Assembly: GCA_013399115.1 (NCBI GenBank)
Contig: VXAA01003006.1
Span: 550,883-614,882 of the forward strand
DNA from: Anseranas semipalmata
Lineage: Eukaryota; Chordata; Aves; Anseriformes; Anseranatidae
DNA: 64,000 nt
Direction of reading: 5' to 3'
In this document: piece after piece, positions 1-11,185 of the stretch
Layout of the letters: every line of letters begins with the position of its first letter
How positions within the stretch are numbered: the first letter of the stretch is position 1
Program-made: the position numbers and the translations under genes
The notes under the pieces: model-generated
Databases searched by the model: none
Seen by the model: only the letters and a program-made list of their open reading frames with translations
What the model was told of the DNA's origin: nothing

Positions 1-1599
1 CATAATATAAAAGAGCTGGGTTTTGTTTTTCTCACTCCCCTTCACAGACACAGGTGACCACAAGTGCAGCTGGAAGGCTGCATGTAGTTTCACCAAAGCC
101 TTGTATTAGTACTTTCCACTCTCCTAGGGAATATCACACCTGATTGCATTTGCCTTTTTTGCAGCCACATTGCACTGGTGGTTGACATTCACAGACAAGC
201 CAACACTATCAGAGCAAATGAATCTGAGCTGGCTTCACCTTCCAAGTGCCACACGTGGGCATATGTGGGGGCCCAATACAGTGGTCCTGGAACAGATTAA
301 TAAAGCACAGGTCTGTGCCAGATTTCCACAAGATCAAGGATCTCTGCACTCCAGTCCATTGCAAAATTTAACAGGCCCATGGTTATCCTAGGGTCAATTA
401 GTATATCCATATCTTTTCATCCCCTGTTGTTTCTAAATGGTGGTCTCCCAGGTTTTGTGCACATTTCGTTACTACTTCTAATGCGTGATTTTACTTTGTG
501 CCATTAGAGTTTATCCCATCTTTTACTAATCCCCAGAGTAATTTGATCCTTCCAGTAAAATACCTTCTAACAGCCCCCCTTCAGTACAGTGGTGTCACAT
601 TCTCTTGTCACTTCTTTGCTTATCTTATCCTTCTTCTATTAATCCCCATTTCCACCACTTAAGCTAATAATTTCCCCATGTGTCATCATATCAAACGATT
701 TCTGAAGGCTACAGATCAGATTTAAAGCTTTTTCTCTCTCTAGCAAAAAAGCATACCTTTTCAGAGAAAGATACTGTCATCCTGAAACAATGTTTAACAC
801 TTCACATTTACCTTCACCCCTAAATTACTACTTTCCTTCAAGCTCATTCTGAGTTCTCAGTTACTCTTAAATGCATCGTTCCTCTCCTCCTCGCCTTCTA
901 AACATAAGCAGTCCATCTGTGCTTTATGAATTACAATCTCAACTTTGATTTGACAGACTGACTTTAAATCCTTGCTCCTGGTGGTATCCCTAGGACTTGC
1001 CATTTCACATCCTTCCCCACATACACACTCCCCAGTAATTCTTAACCATCTTAACTGACTAGTTTTTTGGATATTTTTCTTCAGGTATTGGTACTTTTCA
1101 AATCAGGTAAATTTATATAGTTATATAAACAATATTTGTATTGTTATATAAAACTGATTCAACTTTTTTTTTTCCCTTTAGCATATGAAGAAATTGAGAA
1201 ACATACTTTCAGGTGCAGTATTCTTTCTTTAGGAACATGGCAAATTGAAAGCCACCACATTATTCAGAAAAGCTGAGATCATCAGAACTTGATTCTTAAA
1301 TGCAAACAGACACCTCCTGAAGAGCAGCTTGATTTCCAGAGTATCAAAAAACTTCCAGTGAAGATAATGGGAGCTGCTAAGTCCTTAGAATTTTGTGGGG
1401 AACAAAAACCAACAACAACAAAAAGACTGAACCAATCACTAAATGCAGACATAGGACTTGTATTTTTGACATATATGTAAGTTTTGATGAACATCAGGGA
1501 CAGTTCTGACTCCAAATGCTACCTCCAAAAGAAACGCCTAAGTGCATTGGATCCCCCAACAAACACTTCAGAGACTTTGTGTATTTTCACCGAAGAGCC
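1..1599. other. Non-coding stretch, nothing recognised
   Basis: AT-rich unique-looking DNA. The frames present are under 90 codons with no recognisable domain. No PLEKHH1 exon could be identified, although that gene is expected to the left. Confidence 0.6.
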
Positions 1600-2414
1600 C
1601 CCTGAGAGCGACGAGCAGCAGCTAACCACCACGAACGCTTTCAGGTGGAGGTGCACACGCCCGAGCAGAGCTGGCGGTCCCGCCCCGTCGGTGCACACGA
1701 CGGCGGGAAGCGGAGCGGTGTTTCCCGCACGGCTGAGGCGGCGGTAACGGGGCACCCGGCTCCGAGCACCTGCCAGGAAAACGCGCCAGACCCTGCCCAG
1801 CGCCGGCGCTGGATCCGCTGCCACCTCAGTACCGAGGGCATCAGCAGACAGGGGACGGGGCTTTCCTCCCGCCTCGCCACCCCAGCGGCACGACGGGCAG
1901 AACCCAGCGTGGGACTGAGAACCAGCTCCCCGGCGCCTCGTTTCCCACCTCACGACCAACTTCACCCCCAGCTGCTTAACCCCGAGGCCACTGGATTTGT
2001 TCAGCCACAGACTTTTTTTTTTTTTTTTTTTCCTTCCCCACTCGCAAGAGCGGCTTGGGATGCGCGGAGCACGGGAAAAGTAAGGAGAACGGGAAGGGCA
2101 GGCTGGGCTCCGGGAAACGCTTGGTGAGGGCCAGGAGGGGAGGAAAAAAAATCCCTTACGTGAGTGCAGGTGGCTCGAACAGAAGCGCCAGAAGGCAGGG
2201 AGAGGGCTCACGGCTTTGGCATCCTGCCTCCCGAGGTCTTGCCCTGCACACCCAGGCTTGGCAGAAGGACCCAAGGACTGCAGGACGCAGATGTACGCGC
2301 ATGTATTTAACTCTCGGGCTGCGTTTCCCTCCTCGTGCCGCCGCCACCCCCCCAGTCCGGGCGGAAAGTCCGGCCAACCCCGCACAGAACCCCCACCGCC
2401 CTCTCCCCACCCGA

Positions 2415-2422
2415 NNNNNNNN
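2415..2422. other. Assembly gap (8 N) in CpG island 1
   Basis: Eight undetermined bases lie within a C/G-rich segment. They interrupt any frame across the island. Confidence 0.99.
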
Positions 2423-2572
2423 TCGGGCGCAGGGCAGTGGGCGGCGGCGCGGCGCCGGGCGCAGGCAGGTGCCCGGCACGGCTCCTGTCCCATTCAGCAC
2501 TTCGCCCTCCTCCTCCGAGCGGGAGAGCGCGGCTCGAATATCAGAGCCAGCCCTCCCGAGGAGCGCAGGAAC

Positions 2573-2580
2573 TGACATCA
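2573..2580 (+). promoter_or_regulatory. CRE-like element
   Basis: TGACATCA differs by one base from the CREB/ATF palindrome TGACGTCA. It sits in CpG island 1 next to a GC-rich stretch (cacccgccccgg). Confidence 0.35.
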
Positions 2581-2856
2581 CCCGCCCCGGGCTTTTAACC
2601 CCTTCTCGGGCTCGGCAGCGAGGCAGGTGGGGCGGGCAGCGCCCTGCCCCGGGTGCCGGGGGTGGCACCTGGGGACAGGAGCCGCGACTGCGCTCTGCCC
2701 CGGACGGGGGCCGCCCTCCCCGCGCAGCCTGCGGGCTTCGGGGGCTGCCGCTGAGGCCGGGGGTGCGGAGAACGGGTGGGTGCTGGCGGGGCATCCCGGG
2801 CCGGGCTCTCCGCGGCCGTCCCCTCAGACGGGAGCGCTCCTGCTGCCCCAGCGGGG

Positions 2857-2867
2857 CGGCCATCTTG
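2857..2867 (-). promoter_or_regulatory. YY1-type site
   Basis: The minus strand reads caagatggccg, close to the YY1 promoter consensus CAAGATGGCGGC (one mismatch over 11 bases). In vertebrate promoters this motif usually lies just downstream of the start site in the sense direction. That would favour a minus-strand transcript from this island, compatible with PLEKHH1. Confidence 0.45.
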
Positions 2868-3010
2868 TTCTGCCGGGCGCATGTGGGCAACGGCTGAGAG
2901 TTGCTGAAACTGCCCCGGGGCAGAGCTCCTGGTGGCCGCAGGCATCCTCCTCAGCCTTGGTGTTGGGCCCTTGCCGTCTGGGATCCGCCTTGCAGTCGTC
3001 TCCATGCCTT

Positions 3011-6000
3011 CAGAGCCGGTGTTCCCAAACCATCCCCAGCCCTGAGGCGCAGCAGTGTTTTGTGTGGGTGCGGTGAGCCCAGGACTTCCACCACTGCTTT
3101 TGGCCTCACGCACAGGAGTGGCCAGGCAGGGAGCTAGCATCTGGGCCTCCACAGCTGCCCTCACCTGTTGCACAGCCCAAGGGGCCAGTGGAGCACCCCT
3201 GCCCTCAGCTGGAGCCCCTTCATGAGTCGTAGGCAGCCCCAGGGCATGGGTTGGTGCTGGGCTAGAAATGAAAACCAAATAAGTGTTGTTAAGTATCTCC
3301 TGGCCAGAGAGAGATGCTATCCTCCCCACACACTTGGGCCACCTCTCACACAAAATGGCTCAAACACGCCGGCCTGCCGCCACAAGCATTTCTAACGAGC
3401 TGCCAGAACACAAATTATTTTATTCATAAATATTGGGGCCACCACTTAGTGAGCTGCTTTACATGTAGCATTCCCTTATCTGAATACATATTGACTTACA
3501 TGAATACATACTGCCTGTTAACTCACATCCAGCTGGTGACCTGGCTGGCAAAGAAGGCCAGCCTGTGGCATTGGGAGTGCACAGGCTGGCTGCTGCCTGC
3601 TGCTGCCCTCTGCTGCAGGCAGCTCACTGCCTCCTCTCCTTGAGCCTCAGGCGGGCTGAGCCAGCCCGGTATGTCTGAACAGCCAGCAGACCTGGGCTGG
3701 TGTGTGGAAGTGGAAGGGACCTCAGCCAAATGAAGGCTCCAGGACCAAACACCCCCAGGGCTTTGTGCCTTAAACCAGCATGTTTCAAAGCAAAATGTAA
3801 TTCATTCAGGTTCAGCAACTCGTTACTTATTTCATCATCAGGTGCATGACTTCTGCCAAAGATACTTTAGAAATTTCTCTATGACACTCTTCTCAGGGGA
3901 GATAACAGCAGTCATACTGACGTGTATCTCTCCAGCTGATTTGCATGTGCCTTTGACATGGCCAGCTCTGCTGGTGTTCAAGGTGGTCTTATCTGGTTTA
4001 GAAACTGGCTATGGCTTGTTGGGTAAGGGCTGCACCAAAAACATGACGTCTGGAGTGATTATGAAAGATCTGCAAATGCTCTGACATTGTGCTTTGGCTC
4101 TTGTTGAGACTACCCATGCAAAACAGGGCAGTCTAAAATAAACAGGCTTGCATCAATACGTGAGAGACAGGCAGAAGAACTATCCAAAATTATCTGTACT
4201 GTATGTAACGCTATGCACTGGGCATAGTTGAACAAGATCTTAAGTGTGGTTATCAGGCTTACAGATACTGCCTGTTCTAAGATTTGCTGTTTATTAAACT
4301 TTTATTGTAAACTCCTTCCTCAGAGTGTGCTTTCTCTGGTGTCTCAGCAGAGAAACAATGGCTAGCAAATCACTTATTGTGAATGAACAAAAAGACTGAT
4401 GTGATTAAGTGATTACAATTTCAAAATATAAGTAAAACCATCAGGTCAAGATTTGGACGTTGGAGTGCCTAAAGGCAGACTCTGAAATCCATGCCTCATT
4501 ATCCAAATAAGTAGTCAGATTTCCAAAGACTCTGTGGACCTTGCAGTTCCCTCAAGATTGTTTCGCGTTAGATTTCTCATCCGTTTCCAGTTTCATGGGA
4601 TTTTGGTTGAATGAAGCTGCCTGTTCCTTTCTAGCTACAAGACAAAGCATGCATTGCTGAGCTGGTTCAGTCAGAGAGCAGGATAGCACTACACAGAGAT
4701 GGCCAGAGAGCCAAGTGGAGACAGGCAGAGAACTGAAAAGAAACAGGCATCTGGCAAGGAGCTATCCCATTTGGCCAGTTGAGCAGGGACAGACAGGAAC
4801 ACAGGCAGAGATGGAGCTGGCTGCTGTGGCAGTGTCACCCAGAGAGATTTCTCCAGCAATTCCCAGTACAAGGGACTCCAGTTGCCTGCAGTCTGCATGC
4901 TTTGTGTGTGTTTGTATTAATTATTACTCCCAGTGATCAAGGAATTTTAATAAATAACCAGAACCAACAGGCCTTGTGGCTCCTTATAGGTATTTCGGCA
5001 GGGCAAAGGGTAGCTTCAGGCTTCACAAAGTCCCTTCCTGATCTGAGTCTGGCCAAAGACAAAATGGGAGGAGTTATTCCCTTCATCCTCCCTATACTGT
5101 TCCTGATTTCTTTCAGCCACAGCATGCAATCACAATGTTCCTTAATCTGAATTTTATGGGGTATTTTTATTTGTCCTTTAAAGTCACTGGTCAAGTTCTC
5201 TCATTTGCACCAGCAAAGCCAACAGGGTTGTGTCACTAACTGAAATGTCAATCTGGCCTTGAGTTTTTCCCAGGCATTGAAGCTTGACTGCCAGGACATT
5301 CCTCAGCCACTGAACTTTATACAAAATACCTCCCCAAGAATTGCCTGCACACACCTTGCTTTAACCCCTGGAGTCCCAGAACCACATCAGCACTCACAGA
5401 TCCATATGATGCCATTTCTTTAATGGAGATATTCTACAAGGCTGTGCCTCCTTACGCCTGCTGTCACTTCTGTTAAATTATTTAGCAACAATATTATTTA
5501 AAAATATTAATTAAAAATGTGCCTTCTATTAAATAATGTAAATATAAAATTTGTTTTGACTTCACAGAAGAGGTCCTAAGAACATACAGTAGTATCGCAC
5601 AGTTCCCAAGTGACTTCTCTTGGCAGTTATCTTTAATATGTCTGGTCTAGCACTCTATGTCAGGTCTTCACAATTTGCAGACAAATCATTCAGAAAAAAA
5701 ATAATAATTACTATAAACAGCAAATACCTTATTGACAAAACAAACTCTCTGGCAGATCCAAGAGAACTAGCTTGGCACTGTTAGACTATTGTTATCACAA
5801 CACAAGCACAGACCGCTTTGTTAAGAGCACCTTATCTGAGATACCTAAATAGAAGGGCAAAAAGATACAAGAGAACAAGGTGTCAGAAGATGAGAGCAGG
5901 AAAAACTGTCTCTAGTCAGAGAAGTTGTCATAGTCCTGCAGGTGGGAGACAGCAGTATGTTCCAGACACAGCGCTGCTGAAAACTTACCAAAGGGGCAAA

Positions 6001-9000
6001 GACACCAGCCAGACCCAGTCCACGTGTGAGAGACTGAAGGCTCAGTCGTATGTGGGGAAAAACTTCCACAAAAACAAGACAGTGCCTTGAAACACTTGTC
6101 TGAGGTACTTGTCTCTTTCCATTGGGAACTTAGGTTTCAGATCGTAGTTGTCTAAATTCCACCCATGTTAGGGGCTTAAAGAAGTTGAAAATAGCCTTTG
6201 TGCCTAGTTCCCTTGCTCTGTTTCTTGTGGGCTTGCAGTGTGCTGACAGATGCAACACAGACCTGCAAACCCCTGCCTTGCTTCTCTTCTAATCAGCAAT
6301 GACAAGCTCGTGCAGCAGAAAATAAGAGACTGGCAGCTGTTGATCACCTCGCTGCATAAAACAGTTGCTTGTGGGAGGACCCAGTGGGAGGGCCAGGAAG
6401 CCATTGACTTCCAGTACCGTATGAGCTGGGTTTGATTGTGTTATGGCCATCTCGTCACACTTCACACACAGGCCATAAAGACCCGTGTGTGTATCAGCCA
6501 AGCCACAACTTCTGCTTGAGCAAGAGCATATGTTTTGTATACACAATCTTGACTGGCAGAGAGCAAAACAAAGGAGAATTCCCATTATCCTTAGGGAGTC
6601 ATCCCACGGGTAACTCCAGTGTTAGTCTCAGTATTAATAGCTCTTGCCTTGTTTCGTCTCTGTATTTCTGCAATTTCAGCCTCCAAGTATCAGATTTCAT
6701 TAGGCCTTTTTCTGTTAGAGTAAGAAGACATCAACTATCATTTTAAGTAGTCTGTGACCAAAAAAAAATAAAATAAAATAAAATTAACTTTTTCTTCTAT
6801 AAAAAGCATAGATTAACATCTCTCAAAATAATTAATGTTTCCTTGTGCTTTAATCCTCATAGTTCTATCAAGATCATAGATTAGATGACTGGAGTTTAAA
6901 AAGTAAATTTGGGATTGCTGTCAGCATGCCTGTGTGCTGCTGCAGAGTGGAGAAGAAAGGAGGACAGCATGTGGGACTCTTCAGGCTGAGAATGAGGAAA
7001 ACAGTTCTTGCAAGCGTATTTGTTTTGTGTGGTCTTTCTGTGTCTGGTATTGGCTGGTATGCAGCCCATAAGGTTCTCACATACCACAGTGCTCTTTGAA
7101 TCTTTTTCTGAGTCCACAGGCTAAGAGGTAAATGCTGTGTAAGTGATGCCATACATGATGTATCTCACAGGAAAACTGTATGAAGCCCAGATGCTGCAAC
7201 TATGCAAACAGAGCTGGCTCAACAGCCTTACAAAACTGAATGTTGCTGCCCCAAGGATGGGAGGCCTGACTGCTCCTGCCAAGGAAAAAGAGGTGTAGAA
7301 AGAGGGGGGAAGGGAGCTGGGAAAAGGTGCTAGGGTGAATCAGGGAGAGCCCTGGAGAGTTGGACCTCCTGCTCCTGATGTGAGGGACAGTCACAGTTCT
7401 GCTGCTGCAAAGGGGAGTCCATGTCCCTCCACCCCTACTTGAAGCAGCAGCAGCAGGTCTGCCATCCCATGAGTGCAGCACAGGCAAAGTAGGCAGCAGT
7501 CTACGGTCATTTTGTTTCCTTGGGTTTCCTGTGAAATGCCAGGCTGGTTCTGGAAGCATGGTGCAAAAACCTACACTAGGGAAAGACACAAACCATGTGG
7601 GGAGCAGGGTACAGATTATTGGTTTGAATTCAGGCCAAGTAATAGAAATAAAAAACTGCTACCTTCTGACAAGCAGCAGCAGACAGAGCTATGTGGACAA
7701 ACTGGTGATCTCAGCCCAACTCTTAAACATCAGCTCTCTGAGGGACACATTTTCTAGGACTGAGCAGTGAGGAGGCAATAGTGTGTGCTGCATAGACCCC
7801 CATTACTGCTACGGTTGATGATAGCTCTGCATCAACCCATCACTGCAAACAGCTTCACAGCAAACAGATTGAGGCCAGACGGGATCAAGGGGAGTAAACT
7901 CATGTCTGAACCCCACTAGAGCTGCAAAAAGAGTTGTTGGATGGAAGGGGTTTGGGTAGGCCAGGAGAAGGGGTATCCTTGTCCCTGCTGCACCCCTATG
8001 GCAGATCTGGCGGGAAATTCCATTTCAGAATTTTTAAATCAATACTTTCTGTAAAGAGGAAAGTAGGTCCCAGCTCACCCACTGTTTGGGTGCTGATCTT
8101 AGAACTCTGTCACAGGCAGCTGGGGCAGCTCTGTGGCAAGAGCAGGAGGGGCTGCACAAAACACGATGGAGGATCCCTGCCTCTCCACAGCCAGTAGTTT
8201 GCTGGCTGGGAGTGGGGCAGAGAAGACACTAGCAAGAGATAGGTCTAGTCTGTGGGAAGGGCTTTGGCTGCCTTCCCAGTCTTGCACTGAAGTCAGGCCT
8301 GCAGCAGCCAGATGTCAGGATAGGGTGTGAAGAGGAACGTGGTTCCCCACCACAGGACTCTGACTCGCAGAGCCTCCATTGCTGGAACCAGCGGGCAGGC
8401 TGTCCTACAGGGAGTGCAGGAGGGAGGCTACTCTAGCTGGAGAGGTTTTTGGCTCCTTTCCTGGTCTCACACCGGAGCCAGGCACACAGCTCCCAGATGT
8501 TTGCAATCTCTGCTCTGGGATCTTTCAGCCCTGTCAAGGCTTTGCGTAAAGGGAGGAGTTATTTCATTCCTGCGTGGGGGGTGGATACGCCAAGAGCCCC
8601 CACCGAGGTCCCTCCGCCTGCTTCTCCCAGGAAGGGTCACCTGCAGGTGAGCAGCCCTGGAAAAGGCTCCGTCTCTCCCCAGGCAAGATCCCCGAAGTGC
8701 TCTGACAGCAGCAGTTGCTGAGCCTCCTTGGCATGGCTCTGTTCGTGCCAGTTTCCATGGTGATCCACAAAAACAGCAGAAAAGCACCAATCTCTTTGAA
8801 AGATGAATAATAGGATGTGATAGTGCCTGTGGCTGCGGAGGCGGGGACAACCCTGCTTTTATGCTGTTAACAGAGTTCCCGGGGTCAGTCCTGGGGCTTA
8901 CCCCACCAAGTTTGCAAGGAAAGCATTGCTGTATGATTCCCAAAGGGCTAGTAGCAACTCAAAGCACTAACTCCTGCTAACAAGCTGCCACAGGCAGGTT

Positions 9001-10145
9001 CAAATGATATTGCAAGCTGGTTTTTATTTACAGCATTGGCAAATGATGTTATCAGGCAGCTTGAGCAAGCATCCTTTGATAGTGCTTTGACTGGAAGGGG
9101 TTGGTAGGAAGTGCTGCTGGGGAGCCCAGGCTGCACCACCACATGCCCCAGCGTGCAAGCACAGACACAGGTATTACACATAGAAAACATGCACACTGCC
9201 CTCTTCTGTCATGGCTGTAAGCACATGGACAAAATCTCAAACCTTTCATCTTGGTCATAGAGGGAAACCATCCATGTGCAAGGACCAAATTCCACAGTCC
9301 TTCCAGCACAGAATCATTCACCAGGGTTTCACGCACTGCCCCGAAGGTCTCACCCTACCCTCCTCTCCATTTCAAAAGCAGCAAGTGTTAATCACACTCT
9401 TCCCCATGTGGTCTGGAGGTACCTGCCTGTCTAATACTCACCTATCCACTTGCATACAGCAATTGCACAGCCTCCAGGAAGAAATGACATGGAGGAAATG
9501 GGTATAGGGGTGGCTTTTTTCATATGTATCATTTTTATGATGCAGTTAAAGATTTCCAGAAAATTCTAAAAGGACAGGGTGGTGGTGCTGAAATTGATAA
9601 AGGATAAGATGGTTTTCAAACATAGCCAACAAGCATCTTAAAAAGTAAACCTAGTTTTGTGTGTCTCTGCCTCTGAGTAAAACATTATTGGCTCCGTTTC
9701 AAACGTGCTGGGAAATTCAGGGGTTGGGTATCCCTGAAAACAGGTCTCAGTGTGCCTGCAAGATGGTGACCAGAAAAAAAAAAAAGACTATTTTTTAAAA
9801 TTTTATCAATTTTGTAATTTCCTACCAATAAGCACCCCCAGCATGCTCAGAGATTTATCTAGAGCTTGTCTTTCAATCCACACACTGCCTGAGGTAAAAC
9901 TCCTTGTAAGAAGTCCACCATCTCAGCCATAGATTTCAACAGAGCTTAGATCTCATTGTGCTGACAGCTGCCGTATGAAAGACTCCCAACCAATTCCTCA
10001 CACTGTATTTCCTTGTCCAGAGTCGCACAATCTTGTGAAGGAGCTTCTAGAGGCCAGGTCACTGCCCAGCCTCTCCCTCTGTCAGGGATGGCCCCCCGCC
10101 CTTGGGCAGCCCCTCACCTTAGTCCTAGTGTAGAGGTGCGCTGTA
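3011..10145. other. Non-coding stretch, probably intronic or intergenic
   Basis: No recognisable exon, RNA gene or well-preserved repeat was found. Simple repeats are minor, for example an (AAAAT)n run at about 6761-6784. The 158-codon minus-strand frame at 8467-8943 shows no protein-family features. Confidence 0.55.
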
Positions 10146-10149
10146 CTTG

Positions 10150-10603
10150 TGGTGTCCCTCAACAAGGGTTGGGCTCACGCTGCTGCACTGGAGTCAATAA
10201 GTACACTGAGCCAAGGCCTGCTGATGAACCTTTGTTTCAAGCCCACACAGAACCAGGTACCAGGCAATTACTTGTAAAGCAAGCACACCCAGAGCTGGGT
10301 GCCAGGCCTTTTATACAGCCTAAAAAGCAGGCACAAAATCACTCATTGGTTGCTTTCAGTTACATCACTTGCTCGGTAACACGCACGTGCACGAGCGAGG
10401 TGCTAGCTCATTAACCTAAGGTGGTCGCTCATTATCATGTCAGATCTCCACCCAGGGGTGTGTGCTTTATCATGCTAATGAAGCACGAGTTACTCTAGAG
10501 CATCCTTGCCTCTAGGGTTGTGCTGACATTAGCACGTGCTTGTGGTTACACAGTTACCGGTCCTTGTCCTTGCATTGTAACTTTTCATCCAGGGTTGGCT
10601 ACA
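10150..10603 (-). mobile_element. Solo LTR of an endogenous retrovirus (minus orientation)
   Basis: Read on the minus strand this 454-bp block starts TGTAGCC and ends GACACCA, giving TG...CA termini. It is flanked by a 4-bp direct repeat CTTG (10146-10149 and 10604-10607), the size typical of gammaretrovirus-like elements. On the minus strand it has a CCAAT box (plus positions 10345-10349) about 30 bp upstream of a TATA box TATAAAA (10309-10315), as in a U3/R boundary. No AATAAA was found in the expected R region. No internal viral genes are adjacent on either side, so this is a solo LTR from recombination between two LTRs. The exact family cannot be named without a repeat library. Confidence 0.6.
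10309..10315 (-). promoter_or_regulatory. TATA box of the solo LTR
   Basis: The minus strand reads gtataaaagg, a full TATA consensus, with a CCAAT box upstream at 10345-10349. It could start a transcript running toward lower coordinates, antisense to TMEM229B. Confidence 0.5.
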
Positions 10604-10714
10604 CTTGTGCCCTCAGAAACCCAGGCTGGGACACAAAACAGCAGCTAATTAAACTGGCCTGAGCAGCGCCAACACATAACCCAGTTAGGACCTTCTGCAA
10701 AGGATGTCGTGGGG

Positions 10715-10749
10715 TAATTTTTAATTATGTGTTTAATTAGTGTTAATTG
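10715..10749. promoter_or_regulatory. Cluster of homeodomain-type TAAT cores
   Basis: Four TAATT/TTAATTA-like cores occur within 35 bases (near 10715, 10721, 10733 and 10743). TTAATTA is a common homeodomain binding sequence. The cluster lies about 380 bp from the CTCF consensus and small CpG island at 11.0-11.2 kb. An enhancer role is inference. Confidence 0.3.
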
Positions 10750-11029
10750 CCCACAGCAGGAGGCCAGAGCTCAGCCTGCAAATGCTCAGTCGGCCAGGAA
10801 GCACAAGCTCTGCAGCTGTTCTGGGCACGCTGGCTGAGGGGCACGGCAAAGAGCGGGATTTGCACTTGGCCGTCGTGATGGCGGTGGCAGCGGGTGAGTG
10901 AAACTTTGTTTTGTTTTTTCTGGAGTAGAGAGAGGACGCGTTAACTGTATAACTGTATAGTGTAATAGTAATAACTGTGTTATATAAAAGTACGGCAAGC
11001 TGAAAAAAACGGCACAACTCCCTTCTGGT

Positions 11030-11185
11030 GTTCGGCGTTGCTGGAGGGCCAGAGCGACTGGCCCTGGCGGCGGGCAATGGTCGCCGGCCGCTCGCGCCAT
11101 GGCGCCTGCAGGCGCTGTGCTCTGGCGCCACCTGCTGGCTGCTGGTGGCGGCGGGGGTGCTCCCCGGCCGGACCTGGGATGAATT
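11030..11185. promoter_or_regulatory. Small CpG-rich island (island 2)
   Basis: A short, strongly CpG-rich segment with repeated GGCGCC-like words is bordered by AT-rich DNA on both sides. It contains the CTCF consensus at 11125-11138. It could be an insulator or minor promoter. No transcript evidence is available from sequence alone. Confidence 0.5.
11125..11138 (-). promoter_or_regulatory. CTCF consensus site
   Basis: The minus strand reads ccagcaggtggcgc, which agrees at all 14 positions with the CTCF core CCASYAGRKGGCRS. It sits in a CpG-rich patch. The orientation is minus, which matters for loop extrusion models. Confidence 0.65.

Larger units (their letters stand above)
1600..3010. 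promoter_or_regulatory. CpG island 1 (candidate promoter of TMEM229B and/or PLEKHH1)
   Basis: This is a GC-rich, CpG-dense stretch in an otherwise AT-balanced region. It holds GC boxes (for example ggggcggg at 2629-2636), a CRE-like TGACATCA at 2573-2580 and a YY1-type site at 2857-2867. In mammals PLEKHH1 and TMEM229B are, from memory, arranged head to head about 60 kb from the TMEM229B coding exon, so this island could be their shared promoter. The long frames through it on both strands are expected from low stop-codon frequency in GC-rich DNA. Candidate donors on the plus strand include ttg|gtgagg with GT at 2124. An 8-base gap lies inside at 2415-2422. Confidence 0.7.

Noticed and set aside
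1519..2897. Long overlapping frames (244-324 codons) on both strands in CpG island 1
   Set aside because: GC-rich DNA has few stop codons. The frames overlap on both strands, cross a gap of N, and show low-complexity R/P/A/G composition with no domain.
2595..3353. 252-codon minus-strand frame at the edge of CpG island 1
   Set aside because: Composition (A, P, R rich) follows the GC content. It does not resemble the PLEKHH1 N-terminus.
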